NCBI GenBank assembly: GCA_003402285.1
Contig: QFXG01000015.1
Span: forward strand, 1-64,000
DNA from: Candidatus Nitrotoga sp. SPKER
GTDB lineage: Bacteria; Pseudomonadota; Gammaproteobacteria; Burkholderiales; Gallionellaceae
DNA length: 64,000 bases
Direction: 5' to 3'
Of this stretch, positions 8,577 through 17,996 are shown piece by piece. The first letter of the stretch is position 1. Each line of letters starts with the position of its first letter. A program made the translations under genes and the position numbers. The notes under the pieces were generated by a model. That model was not told where the DNA came from, ran no database searches, and was given only the letters and a program-made list of their open reading frames with translations.

Positions 8577-10274
8577 ATGATAGAAATAAGACAGCGCTCT
8601 TATCCAACCGATACTGCACGACAACTTATCGACACGGGGATCACACCGCTATTGGCACGTATTTACGCGGCACGTGGCGTTGGTAATGTGACCCAGTTGA
8701 ATACCAGCCTGCAATATCTGTTGCCCTTCACGCAACTAAAAAATGCACAAAAAATGGCGTGTTTATTGGCGGATGCCATCGCCACACAACGCAAACTACT
8801 GATCGTGGCAGATTATGATGCCGACGGTGCGACCGCCTGTGCTGTGGGACTGCGTGGCCTGCGTATATTAGGGGCACAAGTCGATTTCATCGTGCCGAAC
8901 CGATTCGAATACGGTTATGGTTTGACGCCGGAGATCGTGCGCCTGGCGGCGCAATCCGCCCCCGATATATTAATCACCGTCGACAACGGTATCGCCAGCG
9001 TGGAAGGTGTGGCCGAAGCCAATCGATTAGGCATGCACGTATTGGTCACCGACCACCATCTGCCTGGCGAGGCCTTACCGGATGCGCTTTGCATTGTCAA
9101 TCCAAACCAACCGGGTTGCAATTTTCCCAGTAAAAATCTGGCAGGAGTTGGTGTCATGTTCTATGTATTACTCGCATTACGCGCCGAACTACGGACTCGC
9201 GGCGCATACGCAGAACAGGCGGAACCCAATCTAGGCAAGCTACTCGATCTGGTCGCCTTGGGAACAGTTGCAGATGTTGTAAAACTGGATGAAAACAATC
9301 GTATTCTGGTACAACAAGGACTACAGCGCATCCGCGCCATGCGCGCATGTTGCGGCATCAACGCATTGTTGCAAATAGCCGGTAAGAATCATGCACAGGT
9401 TTCCAGTTATGAATTGGGCTTTGTCGTGGGCCCAAGGCTGAATGCGGCTGGACGGCTGGAAGATATGAGCCTGGGTATCGCATGTTTGATTAGCGATGAT
9501 GTCACCGAAGCAAATAAAATCGCAACGCAACTGGATGCTCTAAACCATACGCGGCGCAACATAGAAGCTGACATGCAGCAAGCAGCACTGGCCACGCTGG
9601 AGCACATCACTCCAACGGACAGTTGCAGCCTCTCTTTGTTTGACGAAACCTGGCACCAGGGTGTGATTGGCATCCTCGCTTCGCGCCTGAAAGACCGTTA
9701 CCATCGCCCTGTTATCGCTTTCGCACGCTCACTGAATGGTGAAATAAAAGGCTCTGGGCGCAGCATCCACGCCCTGCATCTGCGCGATGCACTTGATCTT
9801 GTGTCCAAACGCCATCCGCATTTACTGCAAAAATTTGGCGGTCATGCCATGGCAGCAGGACTTAGCCTGCGCGAGGAGCACTTCAATGAATTTAAGGTGG
9901 CCTTTGAAGCCGTAGCACAAAGCCTGCTTTCCCCAGCCGATCTGACCAAGATTATTGAAACAGATGGGCTACTCGCACCTTCCGAATTTACATTAAGCAT
10001 CGCACACAGCCTGGAACAGCAGGTTTGGGGACAAGGTTTCCCGCAGCCATTTTTTGAAGGCGAGTTCACCGTAGAAAGCCAGCGCATCGTTGGCGAAAAA
10101 CATCTCAAACTAAAACTGGGCACATCAAGTGCAACCTATGATGCCATTCATTTTTTTTGTGCCGACCCCATGCCAGCCTGCATTCGTGCAGTTTTCAATC
10201 TGGGTGTCAATGAATACAACGGCAACAGCAGCTTGCAGCTCATCGTGCGGCACTGGCAAGATACAGATATATGA
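8577..10274 (+). CDS. recJ: Single-stranded-DNA-specific exonuclease RecJ
   Basis: 565 residues, close to the usual length of about 575. This 5'-3' single-strand exonuclease acts in recombination and mismatch repair. DHH-family metal motifs appear in order: VADYDADG (about residue 80), VDNG, TDHH and GTVADVV. The DHHA1 motif GGHAMAAGLSL is near residue 422, and an OB-like C-terminal region follows. It is transcribed alone or with the downstream DUF4010 gene (77-base gap). Confidence 0.95.
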   Translation: MIEIRQRSYPTDTARQLIDTGITPLLARIYAARGVGNVTQLNTSLQYLLPFTQLKNAQKMACLLADAIATQRKLLIVADYDADGATACAVGLRGLRILGAQVDFIVPNRFEYGYGLTPEIVRLAAQSAPDILITVDNGIASVEGVAEANRLGMHVLVTDHHLPGEALPDALCIVNPNQPGCNFPSKNLAGVGVMFYVLLALRAELRTRGAYAEQAEPNLGKLLDLVALGTVADVVKLDENNRILVQQGLQRIRAMRACCGINALLQIAGKNHAQVSSYELGFVVGPRLNAAGRLEDMSLGIACLISDDVTEANKIATQLDALNHTRRNIEADMQQAALATLEHITPTDSCSLSLFDETWHQGVIGILASRLKDRYHRPVIAFARSLNGEIKGSGRSIHALHLRDALDLVSKRHPHLLQKFGGHAMAAGLSLREEHFNEFKVAFEAVAQSLLSPADLTKIIETDGLLAPSEFTLSIAHSLEQQVWGQGFPQPFFEGEFTVESQRIVGEKHLKLKLGTSSATYDAIHFFCADPMPACIRAVFNLGVNEYNGNSSLQLIVRHWQDTDI

Positions 10275-10324
10275 GTCATGAAAGATCGTTTGTTTATCTG
10301 AAATGCTGATAAAGCACGCTTCGT

Positions 10325-10345
10325 TTAAATTACACGTAAGGTGGC
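10325..10345 (+). repeat. 21-bp element, copy 1 (upstream of DUF4010 gene)
   Basis: This 21-base segment matches the segment at 13288-13308 at 18 of 21 positions. The shared core is TTAAATT-N-CACGTA-NN-GTGGC. It includes the presumed ribosome-binding AAGGTGG ahead of the DUF4010 gene. Confidence 0.4.
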
Positions 10346-10351
10346 CTAACG

Positions 10352-11614
10352 ATGAATCAGCAAATTTGGCAAAGCACCGGTATTGAAGTACTGCCACAGT
10401 TCCTCGCCAGCCTCGCCATCGGCCTGCTGATCGGTCTGGAACGTGAGCGCAGATCTTCGTCCAAAGCGGGACTGAGAACTTTTGCGCTGGTTGCGTTGTT
10501 AGGCACTCTCACCGCCATGCTCTCCAGCAAAATTGGTTCTTCTTGGCTGCTGGTTACAGGCTTCTGTATCGTGGGCATTATGATCATTGCCGCCTATTTC
10601 ACCAGCCCCACCGAAGATAATGATCCAGGCACCACCACGGTTGCCGCCTTACTGTTGTGTTATACACTCGGCGCACTAATCTGGTATGAACAAACAACAT
10701 TGGCCGTCATGCTAGCCATCGTCACTACTACTCTACTCTACTTCAAACTCGAACTACGCGGCATCACGAATAGATTGACGCGCCGCGACCTGGTTTCTAT
10801 CCTGCAATTTTTGGTACTAACCTTCGTTATCCTGCCAGTCCTGCCAAACCAGAACTACGGCCCTTATGAGGCATTCAATCCGCATCAAATCTGGAGAATG
10901 GTCGTGCTAATTTCCGGGCTCAGTCTAGCGGGTTACGTTGCTCTGCACTGGACGGCTCAACGCTATGGCGCAACATTGCTCGGCTTGCTCGGTGGACTGG
11001 TATCCAGCACCGCAACCACATTGGTTTACGCGCGCCACGCCAAAACCAGTGAAATCATGGCGCGTCTGTCTGCTGTGGTTATCTTGCTTGCCAGCCAGGT
11101 TGTACTGCTGCGCTTAACCGTGGTAAGTGCAGTAGTGTCGCCCGGCTTACTCACCAAACTATTGCCAGTGATGGGGCTCGGCCTTTTGTTTGGACTGATC
11201 GTTACTCTTTTCAACTGGCGCAAATTGCATACCACTTCAGATCTACCCATGCCAAAAACGTCTAATCCAACCGAGATCCCTATCGCTCTAAGCTTTGGTC
11301 TACTCTACGCGGTGGTACTGTTTTTTTCTGCCTGGCTTTCGGATATTGCCGGCAGCGGCGGCCTCTATGTGGTCGCCTTGATTTCCGGACTAACCGACGT
11401 GGATGCCATTACACTCTCCAGCCTGCATTTATTCGATTTGGATAAACTGAACGATGATCAGGCAGTAACGACCATAGCCATCGCTTTTCTGTCCAATATG
11501 ATATTCAAATTTGGGCTGGTGGTATTTATCGGGGGCATGACCCTGGCAAAACATGTCGCAACAGGTTTTTTGGCAATAGGAGTCGGTGTTGCGCTGGGCT
11601 TGTTTATGCTATAG
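10352..11614 (+). CDS. MgtC/SapB-DUF4010 family integral membrane protein
   Basis: 420-residue polytopic membrane protein. The N-terminal third is MgtC/SapB-like, with the hallmark GLLIGLERERR near residue 25 and a threonine/arginine-rich AGLRTFALVALLG following. The remainder is the DUF4010 region with at least eight further hydrophobic segments and a GLTDVDAIT motif near residue 350. The family is widespread in proteobacteria but its substrate is not established; a role in divalent-cation or envelope homeostasis is inferred from MgtC. It lies between recJ and prfB on the same strand. Confidence 0.85.
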   Translation: MNQQIWQSTGIEVLPQFLASLAIGLLIGLERERRSSSKAGLRTFALVALLGTLTAMLSSKIGSSWLLVTGFCIVGIMIIAAYFTSPTEDNDPGTTTVAALLLCYTLGALIWYEQTTLAVMLAIVTTTLLYFKLELRGITNRLTRRDLVSILQFLVLTFVILPVLPNQNYGPYEAFNPHQIWRMVVLISGLSLAGYVALHWTAQRYGATLLGLLGGLVSSTATTLVYARHAKTSEIMARLSAVVILLASQVVLLRLTVVSAVVSPGLLTKLLPVMGLGLLFGLIVTLFNWRKLHTTSDLPMPKTSNPTEIPIALSFGLLYAVVLFFSAWLSDIAGSGGLYVVALISGLTDVDAITLSSLHLFDLDKLNDDQAVTTIAIAFLSNMIFKFGLVVFIGGMTLAKHVATGFLAIGVGVALGLFML

Positions 11615-11647
11615 CTGCCTCCTTAAACTCCACGCTGAGCTTTCAGC

Positions 11648-11653
11648 TATAAT
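11648..11653 (+). promoter_or_regulatory. Likely -10 element of prfB
   Basis: A consensus TATAAT lies 33 bases before the prfB ATG, which would leave a short leader. I cannot find a good -35 hexamer at 17 bp, so this is a -10-only call. Confidence 0.45.
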
Positions 11654-11685
11654 CGCCCCCTTTTCCATACTCGACAATACTAATA

Positions 11686-12790
11686 ATGGAAGCCGAACAA
11701 CTTAACGCCCTCACCCACCAACTGCAAGATCTCCGTGTTCGTATCACTGAGCTACGGAGGTATCTTTGACTTCGATGGCAAACAAGAGCGACTGTCTGAG
11801 GTCGTAATCCTCGCTGAAGATCCTGCCATCTGGCAGGACAATAAGCGTTCTCAAGAACTGGGACGTGAGCGCAAGATGCTTGAAAGCATCGTTCTCACCT
11901 TAAATCAGCTAAATCAAGATCTTGATGATACAACCGAGCTATTTGAAATGGCATTGGCGGAAAATGACGATGCCAGTCTGAATAGCACCGTGCAGGATGT
12001 GCAGGCAATGGAAAACAAAGTAGCGGGTATGGAATTCCGCCGCATGTTTTCCAAGTCCATGGATTCCAATAACTGCTTCCTCGACATCCAGGCGGGCTCT
12101 GGTGGTACCGAGGCGCAAGACTGGGCTTCGATGCTGTTGCGCATGTATTTGCGCTACTGCGAAAAAAAGGGCTTCCAGGTGGAAATATTAGAGCAATCCG
12201 ATGGCGAAGTAGCCGGTATTAAAGGGGCCGTGCTCAAAGTAATTGGCGACTATGCTCATGGTCATTTGCGTACCGAGACTGGCGTACACCGACTGGTGCG
12301 CAAATCCCCATTCGATTCCGGAAACCGCCGCCACACCTCGTTTTCCAGCGTATTTGTCTATCCTGAAGTAGATGAATCCATCGAAATCGAAATTAACCCG
12401 GCAGACCTGCGCGTGGATACCTACCGCGCAAGCGGTGCAGGCGGACAACACATCAACAAGACCGATTCAGCGGTACGTATCACCCACGCACCTACGGGCA
12501 TTGTGGTGCAATGCCAGAGTGACCGCTCACAGCATCGCAACCGTGCCGAAGCGATGGCAATGCTAAAGTCACGCATGTATGAAGCCGAACTGCGCAAACG
12601 CAATGCCGAAAAAAAAGAAATGGAAGATGGAAAAACCGACATCGGTTGGGGGCATCAAATCCGTTCGTACGTTCTCGATCAATCGCGCATCAAGGATCTA
12701 CGTACCAATGTCGAAATCGGCAACACTCAGGGTGTACTGGATGGCGATCTGGATGAATTTATTAGTGCTAGTTTGAAGCAAGGGGGCTAA
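11686..12790 (+). CDS. prfB: Peptide chain release factor 2 (programmed +1 frameshift)
   Basis: Release factor recognising UGA and UAA. Frame one runs from the ATG at 11686 for 26 codons to an in-frame TGA at 11767-11769. The rest is in the +1 frame (join 11686-11766, 11768-12790), giving about 367 residues. The shift site reads GGAGG-TAT-CTT-TGA-C, the classical autoregulatory arrangement in which low RF2 promotes the shift. The tripeptide region SPF ([10 protein letters not shown]) and the catalytic GGQ ([14 protein letters not shown]) are intact. The gene must not be called a pseudogene, nor started at an internal codon. Confidence 0.97.
11753..11770 (+). promoter_or_regulatory. RF2 programmed +1 frameshift signal
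   Basis: An internal Shine-Dalgarno-like CGGAGG is followed by a 3-base spacer (TAT) and the slippery CTT-TGA-C. This spacing is the one known to promote efficient +1 slippage at the RF2 stop codon. Confidence 0.95.
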
Positions 12791-12916
12791 TCAGATTAAG
12801 CTGACGCAAGCCAATAGTTCAGACATATTCTCAATATCTGCAATGTGCGGCCTTTTAAAAAATACGATTAGCATCCGCTAAAATTTACCGAATTGGTCAT
12901 TCAAGATTTTCCAATA

Positions 12917-13234
12917 ATGGATACGATAAGTTTATTTCTCCTACTGCTATTAGCTGCGCTGGGTTGGTTCTGGTTTGACAGTCTGCGCGCGCTTGAGGTC
13001 GCCCGAAATATAGGCAAAAATATTTGCAACAATGAAAATTTGCAATTCCTCGACGACACTGTTGCCAATATCGGGTTAGCTCTGGCTCGCGACAAGACTG
13101 GGCGCAGGGTATTGCGACGCACTTATCGTTTTTTATTCAGCGAGACAGGTAACACTCGACTTGAAGGACAACTGGTCTTACTCGGTGACAAATTCGAGTC
13201 AGTGACGATGGAACCCTATCAAATAATGCCATGA
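12917..13234 (+). CDS. DUF3301 family single-pass membrane protein
   Basis: About 105 residues starting at the ATG at 12917; an upstream in-frame TTG at 12893 is less likely. Residues 4-19 form one membrane anchor (ISLFLLLLLAALGWFWF). A cytoplasmic or periplasmic domain follows with the family pattern LRALEVARNIGKNIC, LQFLDDTVA and RRTYRFLFSETG. The function is unknown. Genes of this family sit near housekeeping loci in beta- and gammaproteobacteria. It lies between prfB and lysS. Confidence 0.8.
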   Translation: MDTISLFLLLLLAALGWFWFDSLRALEVARNIGKNICNNENLQFLDDTVANIGLALARDKTGRRVLRRTYRFLFSETGNTRLEGQLVLLGDKFESVTMEPYQIMP

Positions 13235-13287
13235 ACAGACTAGGATTATGAAGTAATGAGATCAGTTATCTTCCCATATCCTCGTGC

Positions 13288-13308
13288 TTAAATTGCACGT
13301 AGTGTGGC
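13288..13308 (+). repeat. 21-bp element, copy 2 (upstream of lysS)
   Basis: 18 of 21 bases match the element at 10325-10345. This copy runs directly into a hairpin with a UUCG tetraloop (13303-13320). Confidence 0.4.
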
Positions 13309-13320
13309 ATTCGTGCCACA
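13303..13320 (+). promoter_or_regulatory. UUCG-tetraloop hairpin in the lysS leader
   Basis: TGTGGCA and TGCCACA pair perfectly over 7 bp around the stable tetraloop TTCG. The hairpin ends 55 bases before the lysS start. There is no U-tract after it, so it is more likely an RNA structural element or processing site than a terminator. Confidence 0.5.
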
Positions 13321-13375
13321 ATCCTGCGCCTGTGAAAGCACTCCTGAATTCTTGATCCTAATCTATCCGAACATC

Positions 13376-14881
13376 ATGACTACCGAACCAACCATACCTC
13401 AGCAAGACGAAAATCAAATCATTACCGAGCGCCGCACCAAGCTCACCACACTTCGCAAAGAAAGAGTAGCTTTCCCGAATGATTTTGAGCGCAAAAATCT
13501 GGCTGGTGATTTGCATAATTCTTACGGTGCAATGAGCCACGATGAACTGGAAGCAGCGCATATAAGCGTGGCTGTAGCCGGGCGCATGATGTTAAAGCGC
13601 GTCATGGGCAAAGCCAGCTTTGCCACCGTGAATGACATGAGCGGACGCATCCAGCTATTTATTAACAATAACGATACCGGCGAAGTAGCGCATGATGCAT
13701 TCAAGCACTATGATCTGGGCGACATTCTTGGTGCAACAGGCGTACTGTTTAAAACCAAGACCGGTGAACTTTCTGTTCGTGTGACCGGGCTGCGTCTGTT
13801 GACTAAAGCACTCCGCCCACTACCGGAAAAATTTCACGGTCTGAGCGATCAAGAACAAAAATATCGTCAACGGCATGTGGACCTCATCACCAATGAAGAC
13901 ACGCGCAATACATTTATCATCCGCTCTAAGGTAATTCAGGCTATACGAGAATTTTTCATACGCCACAATTACCTCGAAGTCGAAACACCAATGATGCATT
14001 CCATTCCGGGCGGCGCATCGGCCAAACCCTTTATCACGCACCACAATGCCCTGGATATGCAACTGTATCTGCGCATCGCGCCGGAGCTGTATCTTAAGCG
14101 GCTGGTAGTGGGTGGGTTTGAGAAGGTATTCGAAATCAACCGCAATTTTCGCAATGAGGGGCTTTCTACGCGACATAACCCCGAATTCACCATGATCGAG
14201 TTTTATGAAGCCTATCGGGATTATCGTTATCTGATGGACTTCACCGAGAAGCTGTTTAGCGAAGTGGCGCGCAAGGTGCTTGGCACCACTGTATTCTCTT
14301 ATCAGGGACGTGAGCTCGACTTGGGGCAACCGTTCCATCGCCTGACCATTGCACAGGCAATCCAGAAATATCATCCGCAATTTTCTGACGAGCAATTGAA
14401 CGACCGCGATTTTCTCATCAACGAATTACAAGACCTGAAGGCAAAATTCAGGACGGCGGATGGCGTGGGCGGACTGCAACTTTCACTGTTTGAAGAGCTA
14501 ACCGAGCATCAGTTATTCGAGCCGACTTTCATCATTGACTACCCTGCAGAAGCCTCGCCACTGGCGCGCCGCAGTGATACACGCCCGGAGATTACCGAGC
14601 GATTTGAACTGTTTATGGTAGGCCGCGAAATCGCCAATGGCTTCTCCGAGTTGAATGACCCGGAAGACCAGGAAGCACGCTTTGATGCACAGGTAACGGC
14701 AAGGGAGGGAGGCGACGAAGAAGCCATGTTCAAAGACAGCGATTATATTCGCGCGCTGGAATATGGCCTGCCGCCCACCGCCGGAGAAGGTATCGGAATA
14801 GATCGACTGGTGATGCTGCTTACCGATAGCCCTAGCATTCGCGATGTAATTTTATTTCCGCAAATGCGCCCTGAAAGATAA
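13376..14881 (+). CDS. lysS: Lysyl-tRNA synthetase, class II
   Basis: 501 residues from the ATG at 13376, matching the usual length of about 505. An upstream in-frame GTG at 13304 would add an unrelated extension that overlaps the hairpin. The N-terminal OB-fold anticodon-binding domain covers about 50-150 ([19 protein letters not shown]). The class II catalytic domain follows, with motif 2 [15 protein letters not shown] and motif 3 [15 protein letters not shown] near the C-terminus. It charges tRNA-Lys. Confidence 0.96.
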   Translation: MTTEPTIPQQDENQIITERRTKLTTLRKERVAFPNDFERKNLAGDLHNSYGAMSHDELEAAHISVAVAGRMMLKRVMGKASFATVNDMSGRIQLFINNNDTGEVAHDAFKHYDLGDILGATGVLFKTKTGELSVRVTGLRLLTKALRPLPEKFHGLSDQEQKYRQRHVDLITNEDTRNTFIIRSKVIQAIREFFIRHNYLEVETPMMHSIPGGASAKPFITHHNALDMQLYLRIAPELYLKRLVVGGFEKVFEINRNFRNEGLSTRHNPEFTMIEFYEAYRDYRYLMDFTEKLFSEVARKVLGTTVFSYQGRELDLGQPFHRLTIAQAIQKYHPQFSDEQLNDRDFLINELQDLKAKFRTADGVGGLQLSLFEELTEHQLFEPTFIIDYPAEASPLARRSDTRPEITERFELFMVGREIANGFSELNDPEDQEARFDAQVTAREGGDEEAMFKDSDYIRALEYGLPPTAGEGIGIDRLVMLLTDSPSIRDVILFPQMRPER

Positions 14882-14932
14882 TAATATAATCAATTGCTTG
14901 TTATTTTAATAAACCACTTAAATTAATTTTTC

Positions 14933-16780
14933 TTAATGTCCCCATGCCTCGATTTCGGTGATACGGGAATAGCCAGCGAGTGCACTGGTGACGTTTATTC
15001 GAATCTGGTCGGTGGTGAATGCAGGGAAGTTTACAGTGCGCTTAACCAGATTGTTACCGTTTACCGTAGCAAGTGTGGTCCAAGTTGATCCATTCCATCC
15101 CTGCACGGTAAAGCCAGTTATGCCATAAGTATTAAAGGTGAGCGTATCGGTGGGTTCGATTGGATTATTGTAGTTATCCTGAATCGTATAGACCACTACA
15201 CGATCGATTGTTTTCGTGCCATTGAAGTTGATTTGAACCCAGTCAGGTTGCGTGTTGGCTGTCGCATCATTCCAACCCCCTCCATTACCCCAAGTGACAC
15301 CGGTACGCTGATTGTTATTAATCGCCCCTACCGGGTAAGCGCTGCTGTAGGTGCTTGACGCTGACGCTACCGCTCCGACACTGGCGAGTGCAATGTTGCT
15401 ATTCGTAATGATAGGCATCGTCGCTGCAGAAACCGGCGTTGACTGTGCTGAGCAGTTATTTGCTGCATCACACGCCGCTACGGTATAGCTATAACTGGTC
15501 GAGGCAGTCAAACCCGTATCGTTATAGCTCGTCGTAGTGGGATTCCCAACCAGACTGCCTCCACGATAAACTTTATAGCTCGCCACGCCCACATTGTCGG
15601 TCGAGGCCGTCCAGCTTAGGTTTATTTGAGTAGAACTAACAGGGGTGGCAGTAAGGCCGGTAGGTAACGTAGGTGATAAATTATCGACGCCACAATTTCC
15701 TCCAACGGATCCAGTTCCATTCATCTTAAAAATAGCTGAAGCTGCACATCCAGCCGCGATTACAAGCTGTGTCGGTGCATCTCCCCCAAACACTATGGGC
15801 GCTATCGCCACCCCGCTATTATAAAGAGGAGGTTGAAAAGAAAGCCCCGAAGATGTGTCCGCATAGGGGCCAACGCTGGAGCCTGAAGTAAATGCTGTAT
15901 GAATGACTTCTGCATGCAATGTATAGCTACCTGGAGGTAGCAGAAATTTAAAGTAGCCGGTATTTTGGCTCAGATAATCAGAAACAAAACTAAATACTTT
16001 ATTGGTATCTACTTCTTTAACCCAAATGTTGGCGCCACGGATAGGCGTACCATCCGCCTGGATGAAAGTTCCAGTAAGCTGACCATAAGCGCTGGTCACT
16101 GTTGCAGTGGGATAAAGAGCGCTCACTGCGGCCGTGTCATCTTCGTGTAAAGAACTGGAACCCCGGTATGCAATCGGATACATTAATGGATAATTTGAAT
16201 TTACCAGCCCTTGTGAATTATCCAACTGGGTGTGATCCAAGCCGATCAAGTGACCAGTTTCATGAGCCAATACAACTTTCATAGTCGTGTCACTTACCGA
16301 TATGGAGCCATTGATCACAGCACGGCCTTCGGTATATGCACACTGTGAACCGTTATTGTTCCAAGCCGAACCGGCAAAACCCAATACGCTATTTTTTGCA
16401 CCCACACCGAACATGGAATCAATAATCGAACCATTGGTGTCATAAATTACAGGATTCAAACCATCTGAGAAATTATATAAATACGTCGAATAATTACTGC
16501 TGGTAACGTCCACTGGAAGATCTGGCCCTCGAGAGAGTGCCACCGTTGACGTAGCCACATTGGTCCACAAGGAGACTGCTTCGGTGACGAGAGCATCTGC
16601 TTGCGCTTTAGTACGCGAACCCAGAACTCCTTGGTCATAGTTAAGTGACACGGAACCTACACCCGGGTATTTTGCAGGAAGCTGATAACAAACTACCAAC
16701 GGACCACCAGCAAAGGTAGAAGCCGTAAATATAATCAAGGCGCAAGTTATGAGTCCGCGCATCATTCTCAGACATATCAT
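14933..16780 (-). CDS. Secreted matrixin-like zinc metalloprotease with FN3 and C-terminal discoidin-like domains
   Basis: 615 residues with a hydrophobic signal segment at about 8-25. The catalytic domain has the complete metzincin zinc motif HETGHLIGLDH (H173, E174, H177, H183) followed by a methionine-turn candidate YPLMYP. A CarboxypepD_reg-like beta domain (about 235-300) precedes a fibronectin type III domain (about 375-465). A final segment of about 145 residues, rich in aromatic and hydroxyl residues and ending ITEIEAWGH, resembles a galactose-binding/discoidin fold. No sorting anchor is visible, so it is probably released or bound to surface glycan. It overlaps its upstream partner by 4 bases (ATGA). 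The substrate is unknown. Confidence 0.8.
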   Translation of the reverse strand: MICLRMMRGLITCALIIFTASTFAGGPLVVCYQLPAKYPGVGSVSLNYDQGVLGSRTKAQADALVTEAVSLWTNVATSTVALSRGPDLPVDVTSSNYSTYLYNFSDGLNPVIYDTNGSIIDSMFGVGAKNSVLGFAGSAWNNNGSQCAYTEGRAVINGSISVSDTTMKVVLAHETGHLIGLDHTQLDNSQGLVNSNYPLMYPIAYRGSSSLHEDDTAAVSALYPTATVTSAYGQLTGTFIQADGTPIRGANIWVKEVDTNKVFSFVSDYLSQNTGYFKFLLPPGSYTLHAEVIHTAFTSGSSVGPYADTSSGLSFQPPLYNSGVAIAPIVFGGDAPTQLVIAAGCAASAIFKMNGTGSVGGNCGVDNLSPTLPTGLTATPVSSTQINLSWTASTDNVGVASYKVYRGGSLVGNPTTTSYNDTGLTASTSYSYTVAACDAANNCSAQSTPVSAATMPIITNSNIALASVGAVASASSTYSSAYPVGAINNNQRTGVTWGNGGGWNDATANTQPDWVQINFNGTKTIDRVVVYTIQDNYNNPIEPTDTLTFNTYGITGFTVQGWNGSTWTTLATVNGNNLVKRTVNFPAFTTDQIRINVTSALAGYSRITEIEAWGH

Positions 16781-17358
16781 TTAGCTGCATCCCTTTTCTG
16801 GCGCACAAGCTGCTTAAATTCGTCAAGATCAAGCCGATTGATAGGACCAGACGTCTTTTGCATTTTGATTTGAGCGGATGGAGGTACCAAATCAGTGGAA
16901 ATACCCAAGGTCATTTCTTTGAAATCTCTGCCATTACTTACATGAAAGCCTGTTGACACCGGGATGATATTAAATTTTCCCTGATCAAGACCCACTGGGC
17001 TGGAGAAACCTGCTGTCGAAACGCCGTAAAGGAAAAGCACATAACTTTCTCCCACTGTAAACGTAGGCACACCTGATGTTTGATAAGTTTCTCCTTCTAA
17101 TTTTCCACCGATTTGCTTAATGGTATGTGTGGCTCCAACCTCACCCTTTAGAATTTCCTGCACTTCAAAGGTGGAATAAGTCACAATTGAGCCTGTTTGT
17201 AGATCACGTTCGCTGTGATTCTCAAGAGATTTACCCTGAAATACGATAGCAGCATCATCGACGATCTCATCCAGGTAGAGTGGTAGCACACTCATGGCGT
17301 GTGCTGGTATTGTAATTATAAGGCTGAGCAAACATGTAAAAAAAAATTGTCTTGGCAT
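16777..17358 (-). CDS. Exported protein of unknown function, partner of the metalloprotease
   Basis: 193 residues from the ATG at 17358, which has an excellent GGAGG nine bases upstream; a further in-frame ATG at 17385 lacks one. Residues 1-22 form a signal peptide ending in AHA. The mature part is beta-rich and begins LPLYLDEIVDDAAIVFQGK, with a TYSTFEVQEILKG strand pair, a pattern I associate with small proteins encoded next to matrixin-like proteases. It has no cysteine-rich or metal motif. Translational overlap with the protease suggests a chaperone, inhibitor or co-factor role, which is inference. The C-terminus is basic. Confidence 0.65.
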   Translation of the reverse strand: MPRQFFFTCLLSLIITIPAHAMSVLPLYLDEIVDDAAIVFQGKSLENHSERDLQTGSIVTYSTFEVQEILKGEVGATHTIKQIGGKLEGETYQTSGVPTFTVGESYVLFLYGVSTAGFSSPVGLDQGKFNIIPVSTGFHVSNGRDFKEMTLGISTDLVPPSAQIKMQKTSGPINRLDLDEFKQLVRQKRDAAK

Positions 17359-17996
17359 TGAAGTCCCTCCAAAGGAGTAAAGCATAACGGATCAGTATCT
17401 CAAAATATTATTAATACAGCCAAGTAAAATTCAGCCACAGCTATCACTGTAAAATTTTATTAGCAGAGATAAATTCAAGGTATCGGCATAAATAACTTAA
17501 TATTTAATCTTGGGGAAAATAAATTTTGAAGCACTATCAGATGCTATATCTTAATATTAATTGGCATTAGCCTTAAAGAAGTTAATCAAACACTCTTTTA
17601 AGAGTGCTATCCCAATAAAGTTTTTGGATAAAAGTACGCTAACGTAAGAATTACATCCCCATCATCATTTACATATCAAAGCAATTCACAAATCCAGAAT
17701 TGGCACAGGGGTTTATTAAAAATGTTAAAATTAAAAAAGTTCATTAACTTAACTAAAACTAATTTAAAGAGTTTGCTCACTAAGTTAAGTATTCTTATTA
17801 AATTAAATATTTTATAACCAACAATACATAATCAAAAGACGCAAATCCTGAAGCCTGGTCGAACAATGCCATCTAAAATTTGTCAGGTGGCGCAGGCTAT
17901 GCTGGCAACGGATTCCGTGCCAGTCAAACCAATAGCCAAAATATAGATAATTAAAATTAATCTTCCATCAACAGAGTAAAGGGAGCAACAACGCAC
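17359..17996. other. AT-rich intergenic region before the polysaccharide operon
   Basis: About 640 bases with very low GC content in its first three quarters. It must carry the divergent promoters of the protease pair and the wzm operon. A 7-2-7 inverted repeat, CACTCTT-TT-AAGAGTG (17591-17606), is the only structured element I see. No gene or intact repeat was recognised. Confidence 0.5.
17591..17606. promoter_or_regulatory. 7-2-7 inverted repeat (possible operator)
   Basis: CACTCTT and AAGAGTG are perfectly complementary around TT in the divergent spacer. NarL-type regulators use 7-2-7 dyads, but the half-site does not match a known consensus, so the call is weak. Confidence 0.3.

Noticed and set aside
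11735-12790. prfB starting at an internal ATG
   Set aside because: The true start is at 11686 with a +1 frameshift; the internal start omits the first conserved segment.
13304-13375. N-terminal extension of LysS from GTG 13304
   Set aside because: It overlaps the UUCG hairpin and encodes residues foreign to LysS; the ATG at 13376 gives the family length.
13820-14395. 191-codon reverse frame inside lysS
   Set aside because: Long but antisense to conserved LysS motifs, with no family resemblance.
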